Shown here piece by piece: positions 7,302 through 15,563 of a stretch of 18,469 nucleotides of DNA. The notes under the pieces are model-generated. The model was not told where the DNA came from, did no database searches, and worked only from the letters and a program-made list of their open reading frames with translations. Both the position numbers and the translations under genes were made by a program. Source of the DNA: Dehalococcoidales bacterium (GTDB lineage: Bacteria; Chloroflexota; Dehalococcoidia; Dehalococcoidales; UBA3254). Numbering within the stretch: position 1 is the first letter of the stretch; each line of letters begins with the position of its first letter. The stretch lies in assembly GCA_016926695.1 (NCBI GenBank), contig JAFGOB010000109.1:1-18469 (forward strand), read 5' to 3'.

Positions 7302-8066
7302 ATGGTTGACTCAGTACTTCTCTATGAAGTGAAAGACAAAATCGCCTACGTCACAATGAACCGTCCCGAAAGATTGAATTCCCTGAGCGGTGAACTGTTA
7401 TCCGCATTAAGCCAGGCATGGGAACGGTTTGAGAAAGACCCCGATGCCTGGGTAGCGATCCTGAGCGGCGCCGGCAGGGCTTTTTGCGCCGGGACCGATA
7501 TCGGCGCTTTGGGATCAGCCAAGAAGTCGCAGGATGAGCCGGCGCGCCCGATGGTAAATGGCGTCAACATCCTGAAACCGATTATCGCCGCGGTTCACGG
7601 CTATGCCATAGGCGCCGGTTTCGGTATGATCTTGAAAGAATGTGACCTGGTCATCGCCGCCGAAAAGACCAGGTTCGGTTATCTCGAAGCAACCCGCGGC
7701 ATGGGCGGCATCGATAGCCTGGCCCGGTTCATGCCGTTCAAGTTAGCCCTGGAAATGACCTTGAGCGGTCAGATGATAGATGCCCGGAGGGCCTATGAGG
7801 CTGGTATCATTAATAAAGTAGTTCCGGATGCGGACCTCATGACCGAAGCTGTCAAGATGGCCGATGTTCTTAAAAAGAACGCCCCGCTGAGTCTGAGGAT
7901 CATCAAATACGGACACTATACAGAGCTATCAGAAAGATTGGCCAGACTCCAGAGAGAAGAACTTGAATACAATACACTTATGTTACCCCGTATGAACAGC
8001 GAAGACGCCAAAGAAGGAATCAAGGCTTTCATGGAAAAACGAGATCCGGAATTCAAAGGCCGGTAA
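7302..8066 (+). CDS. Crotonase-fold enoyl-CoA hydratase/isomerase
   Basis: 254 aa, normal single-domain crotonase length. The oxyanion hole is formed by AGRAFCAGTDI (57-67) and HGYAIGAGFG (99-108), which bind the CoA thioester carbonyl. Of the two catalytic Glu of classical enoyl-CoA hydratase, the second is present (E129 in FGYLEATRG), but the first, in the usual GGGCEL, is replaced by M109. That pattern suits a one-Glu isomerase or another crotonase reaction better than simple hydration. AAAGGAGG lies 9 nt before the ATG, which makes this start firm. It is the first gene of the rightward operon, behind an extended -10 promoter and operator site 4. Probable role: processing an unsaturated or substituted acyl-CoA made by the neighbouring transferases. 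The exact reaction is unassigned. Confidence 0.9.
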   Translation: MVDSVLLYEVKDKIAYVTMNRPERLNSLSGELLSALSQAWERFEKDPDAWVAILSGAGRAFCAGTDIGALGSAKKSQDEPARPMVNGVNILKPIIAAVHGYAIGAGFGMILKECDLVIAAEKTRFGYLEATRGMGGIDSLARFMPFKLALEMTLSGQMIDARRAYEAGIINKVVPDADLMTEAVKMADVLKKNAPLSLRIIKYGHYTELSERLARLQREELEYNTLMLPRMNSEDAKEGIKAFMEKRDPEFKGR

Positions 8067-8156
8067 GGCCGGGGCGGACTGGCCGCCGGAATACAGCGTA
8101 CCACGGAAACACCGTATAGTCCAAAGTCCGGATAATCATAAGGAGTTGAAAGGACA

Positions 8157-9350
8157 ATGGGAGAAGATAGCATTACCAAAGTCAGGCCTCGGATTCTCGA
8201 ATCGGTCCGTGTATTGGATTTTACCCAGGTCCTGGCGGGCCCGTATTGCACGCGTCTCCTCGTTGACCTCGGCGCGGAAGTTATCAAGGTGGAACCCCCT
8301 CCGCGGAGATTGGAACTGTCCAGAATAGACAAAAAGGCCCTTTGGTGGTTGTCCAACTGCGGGAAGAAAAGTCTTTGCCTTGACCTCACCAAGCCGGAAG
8401 CGGTGCGAATCATCCATGAACTGGTTAAAAAGACGGATGTCGTCATCGAGAACTTCCGGCCCGGTGTAATGAACAAGCTGGGCATAGGGTACGATCATCT
8501 CAAAGAGATCAATCCCAAAATCATCATGTGTTCGTTATCCACCTACGGCAAAGACAGCCCCAACTCGCATTTACCCGGCGGAGCGCTGGTGCCTCATGCC
8601 TTCAGCGGTTATATGTGGATGCAGGGGAAAGTAGCCAATCCTGATGGACCGCCGATGAACTGCGCTTTTGCCATCGGCGATATGGGTGCGGCTATATACG
8701 CCCTGTCGGCCATTTGCGGAGCGCTTTATTTTCGCGAGAGAACAGGAGTTGGACAATATATCGATATCTCTCTCGTGGATTCCCTCTACTCGTTGATGGG
8801 CGACCGGGTCCAGGGGATGCTGCTGGAAAAGCCGGGGGAGCCCGGTATGTCAGGCGGACCGTCATTTGTATATAAAGGAAAAGACGGTTACTTGACCGTA
8901 AGCGGTTTGACCTTGGACCAGCAGGCCCGTTTTCTCAAAGTGATCGGCAGAGGAGACCTGAAGGTTGAAGACTACTTCGGCCTGCGCCAGGAAGAGTTGA
9001 ACGAGACGATCACGGAATGGGTTCAAAGTTTCGACTCCGTCCATGAGGCAGTTGCCAAACTGAACGAAGCAGACGTTATTTGCTCTCCCATTCTCACATT
9101 GAGAGAAGCAAGCGAAAACCCCCACTTTGTCGCCCACAACATGACGCAGGAAGTAGATGATCCGGAATACGGCAAGGTCAAGGTGATAAACAGTCCTTTC
9201 CATTTCAGCCACACTGAATCCGGTCTCCGGGGCAGTTACCCGAAACTGGGTGAACACAACCGCGAACTCATCGAGTCGCTGCTCGGTTACACGGCTGAGG
9301 ATATCGACCGGTTACAGGAAAGCGGCGTCATGTTTACCGACACTGATTAG
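8157..9350 (+). CDS. Class III (CaiB/BaiF) CoA-transferase, Asp present
   Basis: 397 aa. Landmarks are VRVLDFTQVLAGPYCTRLLV, GAEVIKVEPP, VVIENFRPGVMNKLGIGYDH near 95-114, the catalytic D175 in FAIGDMGAA, TGVGQYIDISLVDS near 195, and LGEHNRELI near the C-terminus. D175 is at the nucleophile position when aligned on TGxGQ. AAAGGA precedes the ATG closely, with a further AAGGAG 11 nt upstream. The gene lies 90 bp after the crotonase and 85 bp before the synthetase alpha subunit, in one operon. It could make the acyl-CoA that the synthetase later cleaves, or recycle CoA from the end product to new substrate. Donor and acceptor cannot be inferred from the sequence. Confidence 0.92.
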   Translation: MGEDSITKVRPRILESVRVLDFTQVLAGPYCTRLLVDLGAEVIKVEPPPRRLELSRIDKKALWWLSNCGKKSLCLDLTKPEAVRIIHELVKKTDVVIENFRPGVMNKLGIGYDHLKEINPKIIMCSLSTYGKDSPNSHLPGGALVPHAFSGYMWMQGKVANPDGPPMNCAFAIGDMGAAIYALSAICGALYFRERTGVGQYIDISLVDSLYSLMGDRVQGMLLEKPGEPGMSGGPSFVYKGKDGYLTVSGLTLDQQARFLKVIGRGDLKVEDYFGLRQEELNETITEWVQSFDSVHEAVAKLNEADVICSPILTLREASENPHFVAHNMTQEVDDPEYGKVKVINSPFHFSHTESGLRGSYPKLGEHNRELIESLLGYTAEDIDRLQESGVMFTDTD

Positions 9351-9435
9351 GCATCTCTTGTCAGGCGATGTTGGAAATAAAGGATATCGATATTGAACAA
9401 ACTCGTTTTCTAATTCTATAGATTGGACAATCCCA

Positions 9436-10899
9436 ATGCAAAAAACAAGTATTGAATTCCACGATGCTGATTTCTGGAGGGCGCTGTTCGAAGCGGAGTC
9501 CATTGCAGTTGTCGGAGCCCGGAAAACGCCCGGGACATGGGGATATGACGCTCTCAAGTCAAGCATTGTCACTACCGGTATTAATAAGGATTGCAGGGTC
9601 TACGCCGTTAATCCAAAGGAAAAGACCATCCTGGGTATCCCCTGTTATGAAAGTGTCCTCGCCATCCCCGGAGATGTGGACCTGGCTATAATCGTCGTAC
9701 CGGCCGCCGCAACACCCGGTGTTTACAAGCAATGCGCCGAGAAAAAGATCAAAGCGGCCATCATAATAACCGCCGGATTCGCGGAAGTGGACGAAGACGG
9801 TAAAAAGCTCCAGGAAGAACTGGTTGCCATATCCAGAGAAGCTAATATTCCTTTCATCGGTCCTAATTGCATCGGACATTCCGATCTATATACCCGTGTC
9901 GGGAGCGCCGGTTTCGCGGGAACGGTCGATCCGGGATCGATCGCTATCGCCAGCCAGAGCGGCACCCTGGTAGCCAGCATCATCCAGAGCGCCGGGAAGC
10001 GCGGCCTGGGACTGAGCAAGTTCGTCAGCACCGGCAACGAGGCCGTTACCCACATGGAAGATTGCCTGGAATATCTCGGGCAGGATAAATCGACCAAGAT
10101 AATCGCCGTGTACATCGAAGGTCTTCGGGAAGCACGGCGATTCTTTGAACTCGCGCAAAAAATATCTCCTCATAAGCCGATTATCGCGATGAAGTCCGGC
10201 GGTACCGGTCAGGCGGCGCAGGCAGCCCACTCCCACACCGGAGCTATGTCAGGATCGGATATCATTTATACCGCTGCTTTCAAACAGTCGGGCGTTATAC
10301 GTGTGGAAGATGAAGATGAACTGATGGATGTGGCGTTCTCCTTACAGAATACTCCTCTCCCGGCGGGAAACCGTGTTGCGATCCTGACGATAGGTGGCGG
10401 ATTTGGCGTCGTGACAGCTGAAGTATGCGAGCGCGAAGGATTAAAAATTGCTCGACTCGAACGGCAGACGCTTGATAAACTCTCCAGCCTCTTCCCGTCG
10501 CGCTGGAACCCGGGAAACCCCGTGGACATGGTAGGTGTGAGGTCAGGAGATAATAACCTCGCCATGCAACTGTACCGGATCATTATGGAAGACCATAATG
10601 TCGATACGATTTTTTCCCTTTTGCCTCCTATGTCTGGGCCGCGTGCCGGCATGGACCTTAAACCGGAGCAAATTGAAGCTATGATGAGACAGGGCGAAAA
10701 GGACACGGCGGAACTTCAGGAACTGATATTCCGATACCAGAAGCCGGTCTTTTTCATCACGCGCATTACCTTCAAGGAAGATGATAAGTCTTCCCAAAAA
10801 GTTACTATCCCGCAATTGCCTCACCCGCGCCGCGCCGCTCGCGTGGTACGTTACCTGACACAATACCGCCGATATCTCGAGGACAGGAACCTGTTATGA
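9436..10899 (+). CDS. ADP-forming acyl-CoA synthetase, alpha subunit
   Basis: 487 aa. Domain order is the CoA-binding Rossmann domain (about 15-115, IAVVGARKTPGTWG), then two succinyl-CoA ligase-like domains (about 165-300 and 310-470). The phosphorylated His is H267 in AAHSHTGAMSGSD, the signature of the acetyl-CoA synthetase (ADP-forming) family; IGPNC (141-145) and SQSGT (173-177) are further landmarks. With the beta subunit it catalyses acyl-CoA + ADP + Pi to acid + CoA + ATP, the energy-conserving last step of acid or amino-acid fermentation in many anaerobes. The ribosome site is weak (GGA only), so translation may rely on coupling. Its stop overlaps the beta-subunit start by 4 bp. The tail after about 470 is basic and family-variable. 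Acyl specificity is unknown. Confidence 0.93.
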   Translation: MQKTSIEFHDADFWRALFEAESIAVVGARKTPGTWGYDALKSSIVTTGINKDCRVYAVNPKEKTILGIPCYESVLAIPGDVDLAIIVVPAAATPGVYKQCAEKKIKAAIIITAGFAEVDEDGKKLQEELVAISREANIPFIGPNCIGHSDLYTRVGSAGFAGTVDPGSIAIASQSGTLVASIIQSAGKRGLGLSKFVSTGNEAVTHMEDCLEYLGQDKSTKIIAVYIEGLREARRFFELAQKISPHKPIIAMKSGGTGQAAQAAHSHTGAMSGSDIIYTAAFKQSGVIRVEDEDELMDVAFSLQNTPLPAGNRVAILTIGGGFGVVTAEVCEREGLKIARLERQTLDKLSSLFPSRWNPGNPVDMVGVRSGDNNLAMQLYRIIMEDHNVDTIFSLLPPMSGPRAGMDLKPEQIEAMMRQGEKDTAELQELIFRYQKPVFFITRITFKEDDKSSQKVTIPQLPHPRRAARVVRYLTQYRRYLEDRNLL

Positions 10900-11588
10900 A
10901 CAATGTGAACCCGGAAGAAAAAATCTTGACGTTGTTGAATGAGGTCGAAGCTAAGGACCTTCTCAAAGAAGCTGGTATCCCCGTCGTGGAAACCCGGTTA
11001 GCACGGACCAGGAGGGAGGCGGTGGTGATCAGCCGGGAAATCGGGTATCCGGTCGCGATGAAAATCATTTCACCGGATATCAACCATAAGACAGAAGCCG
11101 GGGGTGTGAAACTAGATCTCCTGAATGCATCACAGGTGGGCAAGGCCTATCGCGATATGATGATATCAGTCCAAGAAAATGCGCGAGGAGCGAGGATAGA
11201 GGGCATTTCCATACAGAAAATGGCAGAACCCGGCGTCGAAATCATTGTTGGCATGAACTGGGACGCACAGTTTGGACAGGTACTCATGTTCGGTCTCGGC
11301 GGTATCTTTGTAGAAATCATGAGGGATGTTTCGTTCCGACTCATCCCGGTAACACCGATCGATGTTGCTGAAATGATACAAGAGATCAAAGGTTTTCCCT
11401 TGCTGAACGGTTACCGGGGCCAGGCGCCGGTGAATATCAGAGATCTGGAACACTTCATCCTCAGCGTCTCGGAGTTCATTGAGGCTCACCCGATGATCAG
11501 AGAATTGGACCTCAATCCCGTGATAGCCTCGCCAACCCGGATTATGGCGGTGGATGCCAGAATCATCATGAATATGGATGGCGAATAA
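10896..11588 (+). CDS. ADP-forming acyl-CoA synthetase, beta subunit (ATP-grasp)
   Basis: 230 aa, the usual size of a separate beta subunit. It is an ATP-grasp domain: KDLLKEAGIPVVET near 20-33, GYPVAMKIISPDINHKTEAGG near 50-70 with H64 as the His that relays phosphate between active sites, GVEIIVGMNWDAQFG, VLMFGLGGIFVEI, and the closing RELDLNPV with the nucleotide-metal residues. Start ATG overlaps the alpha stop in ATGA, a translational coupling that ensures equal subunit amounts. It is the last gene of the rightward operon; only a weak hairpin follows. Many organisms fuse alpha and beta; here they are separate, as in archaeal ACD. Confidence 0.94.
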   Translation: MNNVNPEEKILTLLNEVEAKDLLKEAGIPVVETRLARTRREAVVISREIGYPVAMKIISPDINHKTEAGGVKLDLLNASQVGKAYRDMMISVQENARGARIEGISIQKMAEPGVEIIVGMNWDAQFGQVLMFGLGGIFVEIMRDVSFRLIPVTPIDVAEMIQEIKGFPLLNGYRGQAPVNIRDLEHFILSVSEFIEAHPMIRELDLNPVIASPTRIMAVDARIIMNMDGE

Positions 11589-11611
11589 CCGATATCAAAA
11601 ACATCTCGAAA

Positions 11612-11625
11612 TCAGGCTTCCCTGA
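11612..11625. terminator. Weak hairpin between convergent genes
   Basis: TCAGG, a CTTC loop and CCTGA make a 5-bp stem, flanked by A-rich sequence on the right and TTTCGAG on the leftward RNA. It is near the ends of the beta-subunit gene and the convergent peptidase gene. A second tiny palindrome, CCTGGTTCCAGG, follows it. The stem is short, so terminator activity is only a possibility. Confidence 0.25.
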
Positions 11626-11682
11626 AAAACGTAGGTGTTCCTGGTTCCAGGCGGTCCAGCCAATTATCTCGCTCTAACCCCG

Positions 11683-13320
11683 CTATTTTCGATCTATCAC
11701 GGTTATTGTCTCGGTCGCGGTCCCGGTCCTATCCCTCACGTCGGTGAATTTCATCGTCAGCTTATATACTCCGGGTTTTTCATAGACATGGGCGGCCATG
11801 GGACCTCCGATGGTTGGTTCAGAACCGTCTCCCCAATCCCAGACCGTCCCGGCCCATTCCGGCAGGCCTGGATAGTGATAGGAGGTAGACTCGGCTCTCA
11901 GCCTGGTTTCATCGTTCCACACCCGAACGGTATCTCCCGTCCCGACCGTCGTCGAGAGTATGGATATCGCTACCTCCGGCGGAGCACCGGCATCGGACTT
12001 GCTGATGTTATCGTAAAACAGGAATCCTTCCGGGGTGTTGTCGACGTTACGCAGGATTTCGATGTTCGCCTTGTAAGCGCGGTCTATCTGCTCAAGTGTA
12101 ATTTTATCGATGGTATCGTGTATGGAATGATAGTAGATAGGCACGCTGGCGGCATTAACCCACGGACTGGTTTCCGGTCCCATACCCCACTGCGGACCGG
12201 AACCGAACGGCCTGAACGGCTCATGAGTGCAGGTATAACCATATTTCTCCAGTGTAAACGTTGTCAGCCGGGAAAAACAGTAATTGTTGGAAGTAATGTA
12301 GAATTCGCAGGTTTCACCTTCCACCGGCACGATCTCACCCCTGTCCGCGTCATATTGGTATCGCGTCCCGCCGATTGTATGGTCCATGTCCCAGACGATG
12401 GCCGTTTTCAGCCGTTCCTGGTGCGCCTTGCCGAACTGGTGGTGTCCTGAATTGAGATCGAAATCATGTCCCAGGCACCAGGCGAAGATCATGTCCCGGT
12501 TCCTCCATTGCTGCGGTATCCCGGCGAAGTATTCCGCCAGCTTTATCATCAGGGCCACAGTTCCGTTATTGTCGACGGTTCCCGTAAAATGGCCGGTGTC
12601 GTAATGCGTGCCGACCAGTATCATTTCTTTCGTGCTTCCGTTGCCGGGCAACTCGTAGGTAACATTGTAGGCATCGCGCACATCATGAGTGACATAGAGC
12701 TGTATTCTGGCTATACAGGGCTTACCGGAGCGTACCAGTTCTCTCAGACGATCGCCGCCGCTTTTACTGAAGGAAAAGGCGGGTATCGGTAAAACTTCCT
12801 GCGGAGTCCCCTCGAATTTTTGCTGCTGTGGACTGTCCACCTGGAGATTAGCCCTCAATACGGCAATAGCCCCGTTTTCCTTCGCGGTTTTAGTGGCCTG
12901 ACGGCCGGTCGGCATGTGCCCGCGCATGAATTTCTCGTCTATAAGCACTATCTTTCCGGCAACTGGTACCGTTCGAAAGTATGACTCTGAACCATCCCCG
13001 AGGTAAACGACTTCCCCTTCGATCCCTTCGTCCGGCGTGCCGGCGGTCCATTGTATCGGACAGCACAAATCCGAGAACGATATATGTTCGTCCCCGCATA
13101 GGACATCGACCGAATAGGATTCGGCAAAGGGGTTATGCACCTTGATAGGCTCAAACTTTGCATTCAGCCCGGCTGCCTGGAGCTTGTCGAGTATGTACCC
13201 GGCGGTGGTATCAGCTTGCTTTCCCGGGCGCGTCCCTGAATGAATCCCATAACCAGCAATATCGCAAAGGTCCTCGATCATCTTCATGATCTGGCCGGTA
13301 ACCGGTTGTTTGTTAATCAT
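11683..13320 (-). CDS. M28-family metallopeptidase homologue with C-terminal PKD domain
   Basis: 545 aa. Order: N-terminal part, a PA-like insert (about 95-205), the M28 Zn-peptidase core (about 215-430) and a PKD-type Ig domain (about 447-543, WDWGDGS then HVYEKPGVYKL). Visible metal ligands are H239 (THYDTG), D250 (VDNNG), D286, D311 or D313 (WDMDH) and H398 (YYHSIHDT). In place of the usual adjacent EE, which gives base and ligand, it has H285-D286, so the Glu base is missing. M28 enzymes are mostly aminopeptidases or carboxypeptidases. No signal peptide or membrane segment is seen, unusual for a PKD protein. GGAGG lies 6 nt before the ATG at 13320; an upstream in-frame TTG at 13338 lacks such a site. 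It diverges from the substrate-binding protein gene. Confidence 0.85.
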   Translation of the reverse strand: MINKQPVTGQIMKMIEDLCDIAGYGIHSGTRPGKQADTTAGYILDKLQAAGLNAKFEPIKVHNPFAESYSVDVLCGDEHISFSDLCCPIQWTAGTPDEGIEGEVVYLGDGSESYFRTVPVAGKIVLIDEKFMRGHMPTGRQATKTAKENGAIAVLRANLQVDSPQQQKFEGTPQEVLPIPAFSFSKSGGDRLRELVRSGKPCIARIQLYVTHDVRDAYNVTYELPGNGSTKEMILVGTHYDTGHFTGTVDNNGTVALMIKLAEYFAGIPQQWRNRDMIFAWCLGHDFDLNSGHHQFGKAHQERLKTAIVWDMDHTIGGTRYQYDADRGEIVPVEGETCEFYITSNNYCFSRLTTFTLEKYGYTCTHEPFRPFGSGPQWGMGPETSPWVNAASVPIYYHSIHDTIDKITLEQIDRAYKANIEILRNVDNTPEGFLFYDNISKSDAGAPPEVAISILSTTVGTGDTVRVWNDETRLRAESTSYHYPGLPEWAGTVWDWGDGSEPTIGGPMAAHVYEKPGVYKLTMKFTDVRDRTGTATETITVIDRK

Positions 13321-13375
13321 TTCCAACCTCCGTTTCAAATAACATTAAATAGAATATTTTTTTCAATTATCCTGT

Positions 13376-13404
13376 ATTATAGTTTATGGTTCAAAATTGT
13401 ACAA
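13376..13404 (-). promoter_or_regulatory. Promoter of the M28-like peptidase gene
   Basis: On the minus strand TTGTAC (13404-13399), 17 nt, then TATAAT (13381-13376). Transcription would start near 13370, about 50 nt before the ATG. No operator copy lies directly downstream of it, unlike the other promoters here; operator site 5 is 42 bp upstream of its -35. Confidence 0.65.
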
Positions 13405-13422
13405 GTTCAACTTGACAGGTTA

Positions 13423-13431
13423 TGGTATAAT
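13423..13431 (+). promoter_or_regulatory. Extended -10 promoter of the first substrate-binding protein gene
   Basis: TGGTATAAT is a perfect extended -10. TTGACA at 13412-13417 is 8 nt upstream, too close to be its -35, the same layout as at the crotonase promoter. The start would be near 13438, with operator site 5 just after it. Confidence 0.6.
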
Positions 13432-13445
13432 TTCAATTATATAGA

Positions 13446-13461
13446 TGGAATAAACATTCCA
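13446..13461. promoter_or_regulatory. Putative IclR operator, site 5 (best match)
   Basis: TGGAATAAACATTCCA is a perfect 6+6 inverted repeat around 4 nt (TGGAAT, AAAC, ATTCCA). It lies 14 nt downstream of the -10 of the rightward promoter and about 70 nt before the binding-protein start codon. It links the transport genes to the same regulator as the CoA genes. Confidence 0.65.
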
Positions 13462-13530
13462 CTATTAACCTATAGGGAACTAGAAAACCGGACCCATGGA
13501 CAGCTAAATTAAAAAAAGGAGGATTCTAAC

Positions 13531-15207
13531 ATGAAGAAGGTTTTCATCTCGTTGGCGATTCTTGTGGTATGCACGGTTATTCTGTTCGGATGTTCTTCAG
13601 AAAATACAACCACAACATCGCTTCCCTCATCTCCTACTTCCACTACCTCTACCACGGCCTCAACCGCCTCTACCTCCCCCACTAGTGGTTCACCAACCAC
13701 CTCTACAACCCCTTCCATGTCTACGCCCACACAGACACCGGCAAGTGAAGCAAAATATGGCGGTGTTCTCAGGTACATCGTCGGCGAAGGACCTGCAGGA
13801 GCCTTGGGATATGTACCTGATATCACAGGACAGACTACCAGAATATGTCAGTCCTTATATGAACATATTGTTGAATACGATATTAACGGTAACGCACACG
13901 GAGTGCTGGCAACGGACTGGAAAGTCGATACTGCCGGACCTTCCATTACGTTCAACCTCCGCCAGGGAGTGAAATTCCACGATGGCACGACCTTTGATGC
14001 AGAAGCGGCTAAATGGAACCTAGATATTGCACGGGATGCTAAGATGGCTTCTGCGGCTTCCTGGAAATCAGTAGAAATTCTCGATGACTATACGATCAAG
14101 GTAGATCTTACTGAATATACGAGCTATACCCTGTACAATTTTTCCAGCGCAGCCGCTATTATGACCTCACCTACCGCATTCGAGACTCAAGGCGGCGTTG
14201 AAGGTGTCCGCTGGAATCCAGTAGCGACCGGTCCGTTCAAGTTCAAGGACTTCAAACGTGATGTTTACCTCGAACTGGAGAAGTTCGATGATTACTGGAT
14301 GGAAGGAAGACCATATCTGGACGGCATCAAATACCTGATCATGGCCGATTATGTAACTGCTACGATGGCTTTCAAGGTTGGTGAAGCCGACATCTTCTTC
14401 GTCCTGGGTCAGGGAGGCGACCTCGCCAATGAACTGAAACCCGCGGGATATGAAGTGCTCTTGGCTCCCAGCTATTTCCTGAATCTGGTACCCGACAGCC
14501 TGACCCCGGGCTCTCCATTTGCCGACTTGAAGGTGCGTGAAGCTATCGAGTATTCTATCGACCGTGAAAAAATAGCTAGTACGATAGGAATGGGCTACTG
14601 GATAGCGATCAACCAACCGGTATCCCATTTACAGGAAACCTATATAGAAGATCTTCAGGGTCGCGATTACGATCCCGATAAAGCCAGGGAACTTCTGACC
14701 GAGGCAGGGTACCCCAATGGTTTCCACACGACACTCTTGACCCATATGCCGGGCGAGCAGGTGGACATCGTCCAATCTTATCTTGCCTCAATAGGCATTG
14801 ATACAAATATTGAGATCATCAGCGTTGGCCGATGGCTTGAACTCGAATCAGGAGGCTGGCAGAACGCGCTGATGTTCTCACCCCAGGCATCTTCCAATTC
14901 ATATCGTTTTGCTAATTTCTTGGAGCGATACTATATCGAGAATTCCGTTGTCTATTCCAACACCCTGCTTAAACCAGAGGGGCTTCAGGAACTGATAGAC
15001 AAAACCTATCTCGAATTCGATCCTGATAAACAAAAAGTGCTCATCCAGGATATCCAGCGTTTGCTGCATGAGAATGCGACGGTTATTCCTCTTTGGGATG
15101 TGACCAGAATCCATATCACGACACCGAAGGTACACAATGCGTCTCTCGCTGAACGTTGGGCTGAACCGGAGTCAGCCCGTTTTGCCGGTTGCTGGCTGGA
15201 CGAATAA
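13531..15207 (+). CDS. ABC transporter substrate-binding lipoprotein, peptide/nickel type (SBP_bac_5), first copy
   Basis: 558 aa. A lipoprotein signal peptide (KK, hydrophobic core, ILFGC) places the lipidated Cys at C21. Residues about 24-72 are a Thr/Ser/Pro linker. The rest is a family 5 binding protein: FNLRQGVKFHDGTTFDAEA, the WNPVATGPFKFKDFKRD block, YLDGIKY, and VREAIEYSIDREKIA followed by DPDKARELLTEAGYPNG. Such proteins capture peptides, glycosides or other organic solutes and hand them to a Dpp/Opp permease pair. AAAGGAGGA lies 7 nt before the ATG. The gene is monocistronic, with its own promoter, operator and terminator, and lies near the dppBC-like operon whose own binding protein is a close paralogue. 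Both could feed the same permease. The ligand is unknown. Confidence 0.93.
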   Translation: MKKVFISLAILVVCTVILFGCSSENTTTTSLPSSPTSTTSTTASTASTSPTSGSPTTSTTPSMSTPTQTPASEAKYGGVLRYIVGEGPAGALGYVPDITGQTTRICQSLYEHIVEYDINGNAHGVLATDWKVDTAGPSITFNLRQGVKFHDGTTFDAEAAKWNLDIARDAKMASAASWKSVEILDDYTIKVDLTEYTSYTLYNFSSAAAIMTSPTAFETQGGVEGVRWNPVATGPFKFKDFKRDVYLELEKFDDYWMEGRPYLDGIKYLIMADYVTATMAFKVGEADIFFVLGQGGDLANELKPAGYEVLLAPSYFLNLVPDSLTPGSPFADLKVREAIEYSIDREKIASTIGMGYWIAINQPVSHLQETYIEDLQGRDYDPDKARELLTEAGYPNGFHTTLLTHMPGEQVDIVQSYLASIGIDTNIEIISVGRWLELESGGWQNALMFSPQASSNSYRFANFLERYYIENSVVYSNTLLKPEGLQELIDKTYLEFDPDKQKVLIQDIQRLLHENATVIPLWDVTRIHITTPKVHNASLAERWAEPESARFAGCWLDE

Positions 15208-15242
15208 ACTCTAATAGTAACTGATACCACTTTTACTCGGAC

Positions 15243-15278
15243 CAAGAGGGGAAGGTAATAAATCGCCTTCCCCTCTTG
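15243..15278 (+). terminator. Terminator of the first substrate-binding protein gene
   Basis: A perfect 13-bp stem (CAAGAGGGGAAGG with CCTTCCCCTCTTG) closes a 10-nt loop, followed by a T-rich tail TATTGTCTTTATT. It begins 36 nt after the stop codon. The T-rich side is on the plus strand, so it ends rightward transcription. Confidence 0.85.
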
Positions 15279-15563
15279 TATTGTCTTTATTGCCCGTCCA
15301 GGTTAGGGAGAAGAAAAATACCGGCCTGAAAAACCATTAGAGAGGGCGAAAACCATCATGCGTGGCGCCGCCAGGCGTAAAAGTGGGCCCATTTAAGAAA
15401 AGACCGTGCGTTTTTGAAACAGTGGAAAGCCTGCTTGCCCCTATGAGGGCACAGATGAAGCCGTAATGGTTCATATCGGGTATAAGAGCAAAGGAACACA
15501 ATTGAAGGAGCTGATCAACCGCCTCACTGATAGCAGCAAAGCTTGGTCTTTCCGGTAAACCTG

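Noticed and set aside
13321..13338. Upstream TTG start for the M28-like peptidase
   Set aside because: It would place the GGAGG ribosome site inside the coding region; the ATG at 13320 is correctly spaced from it.
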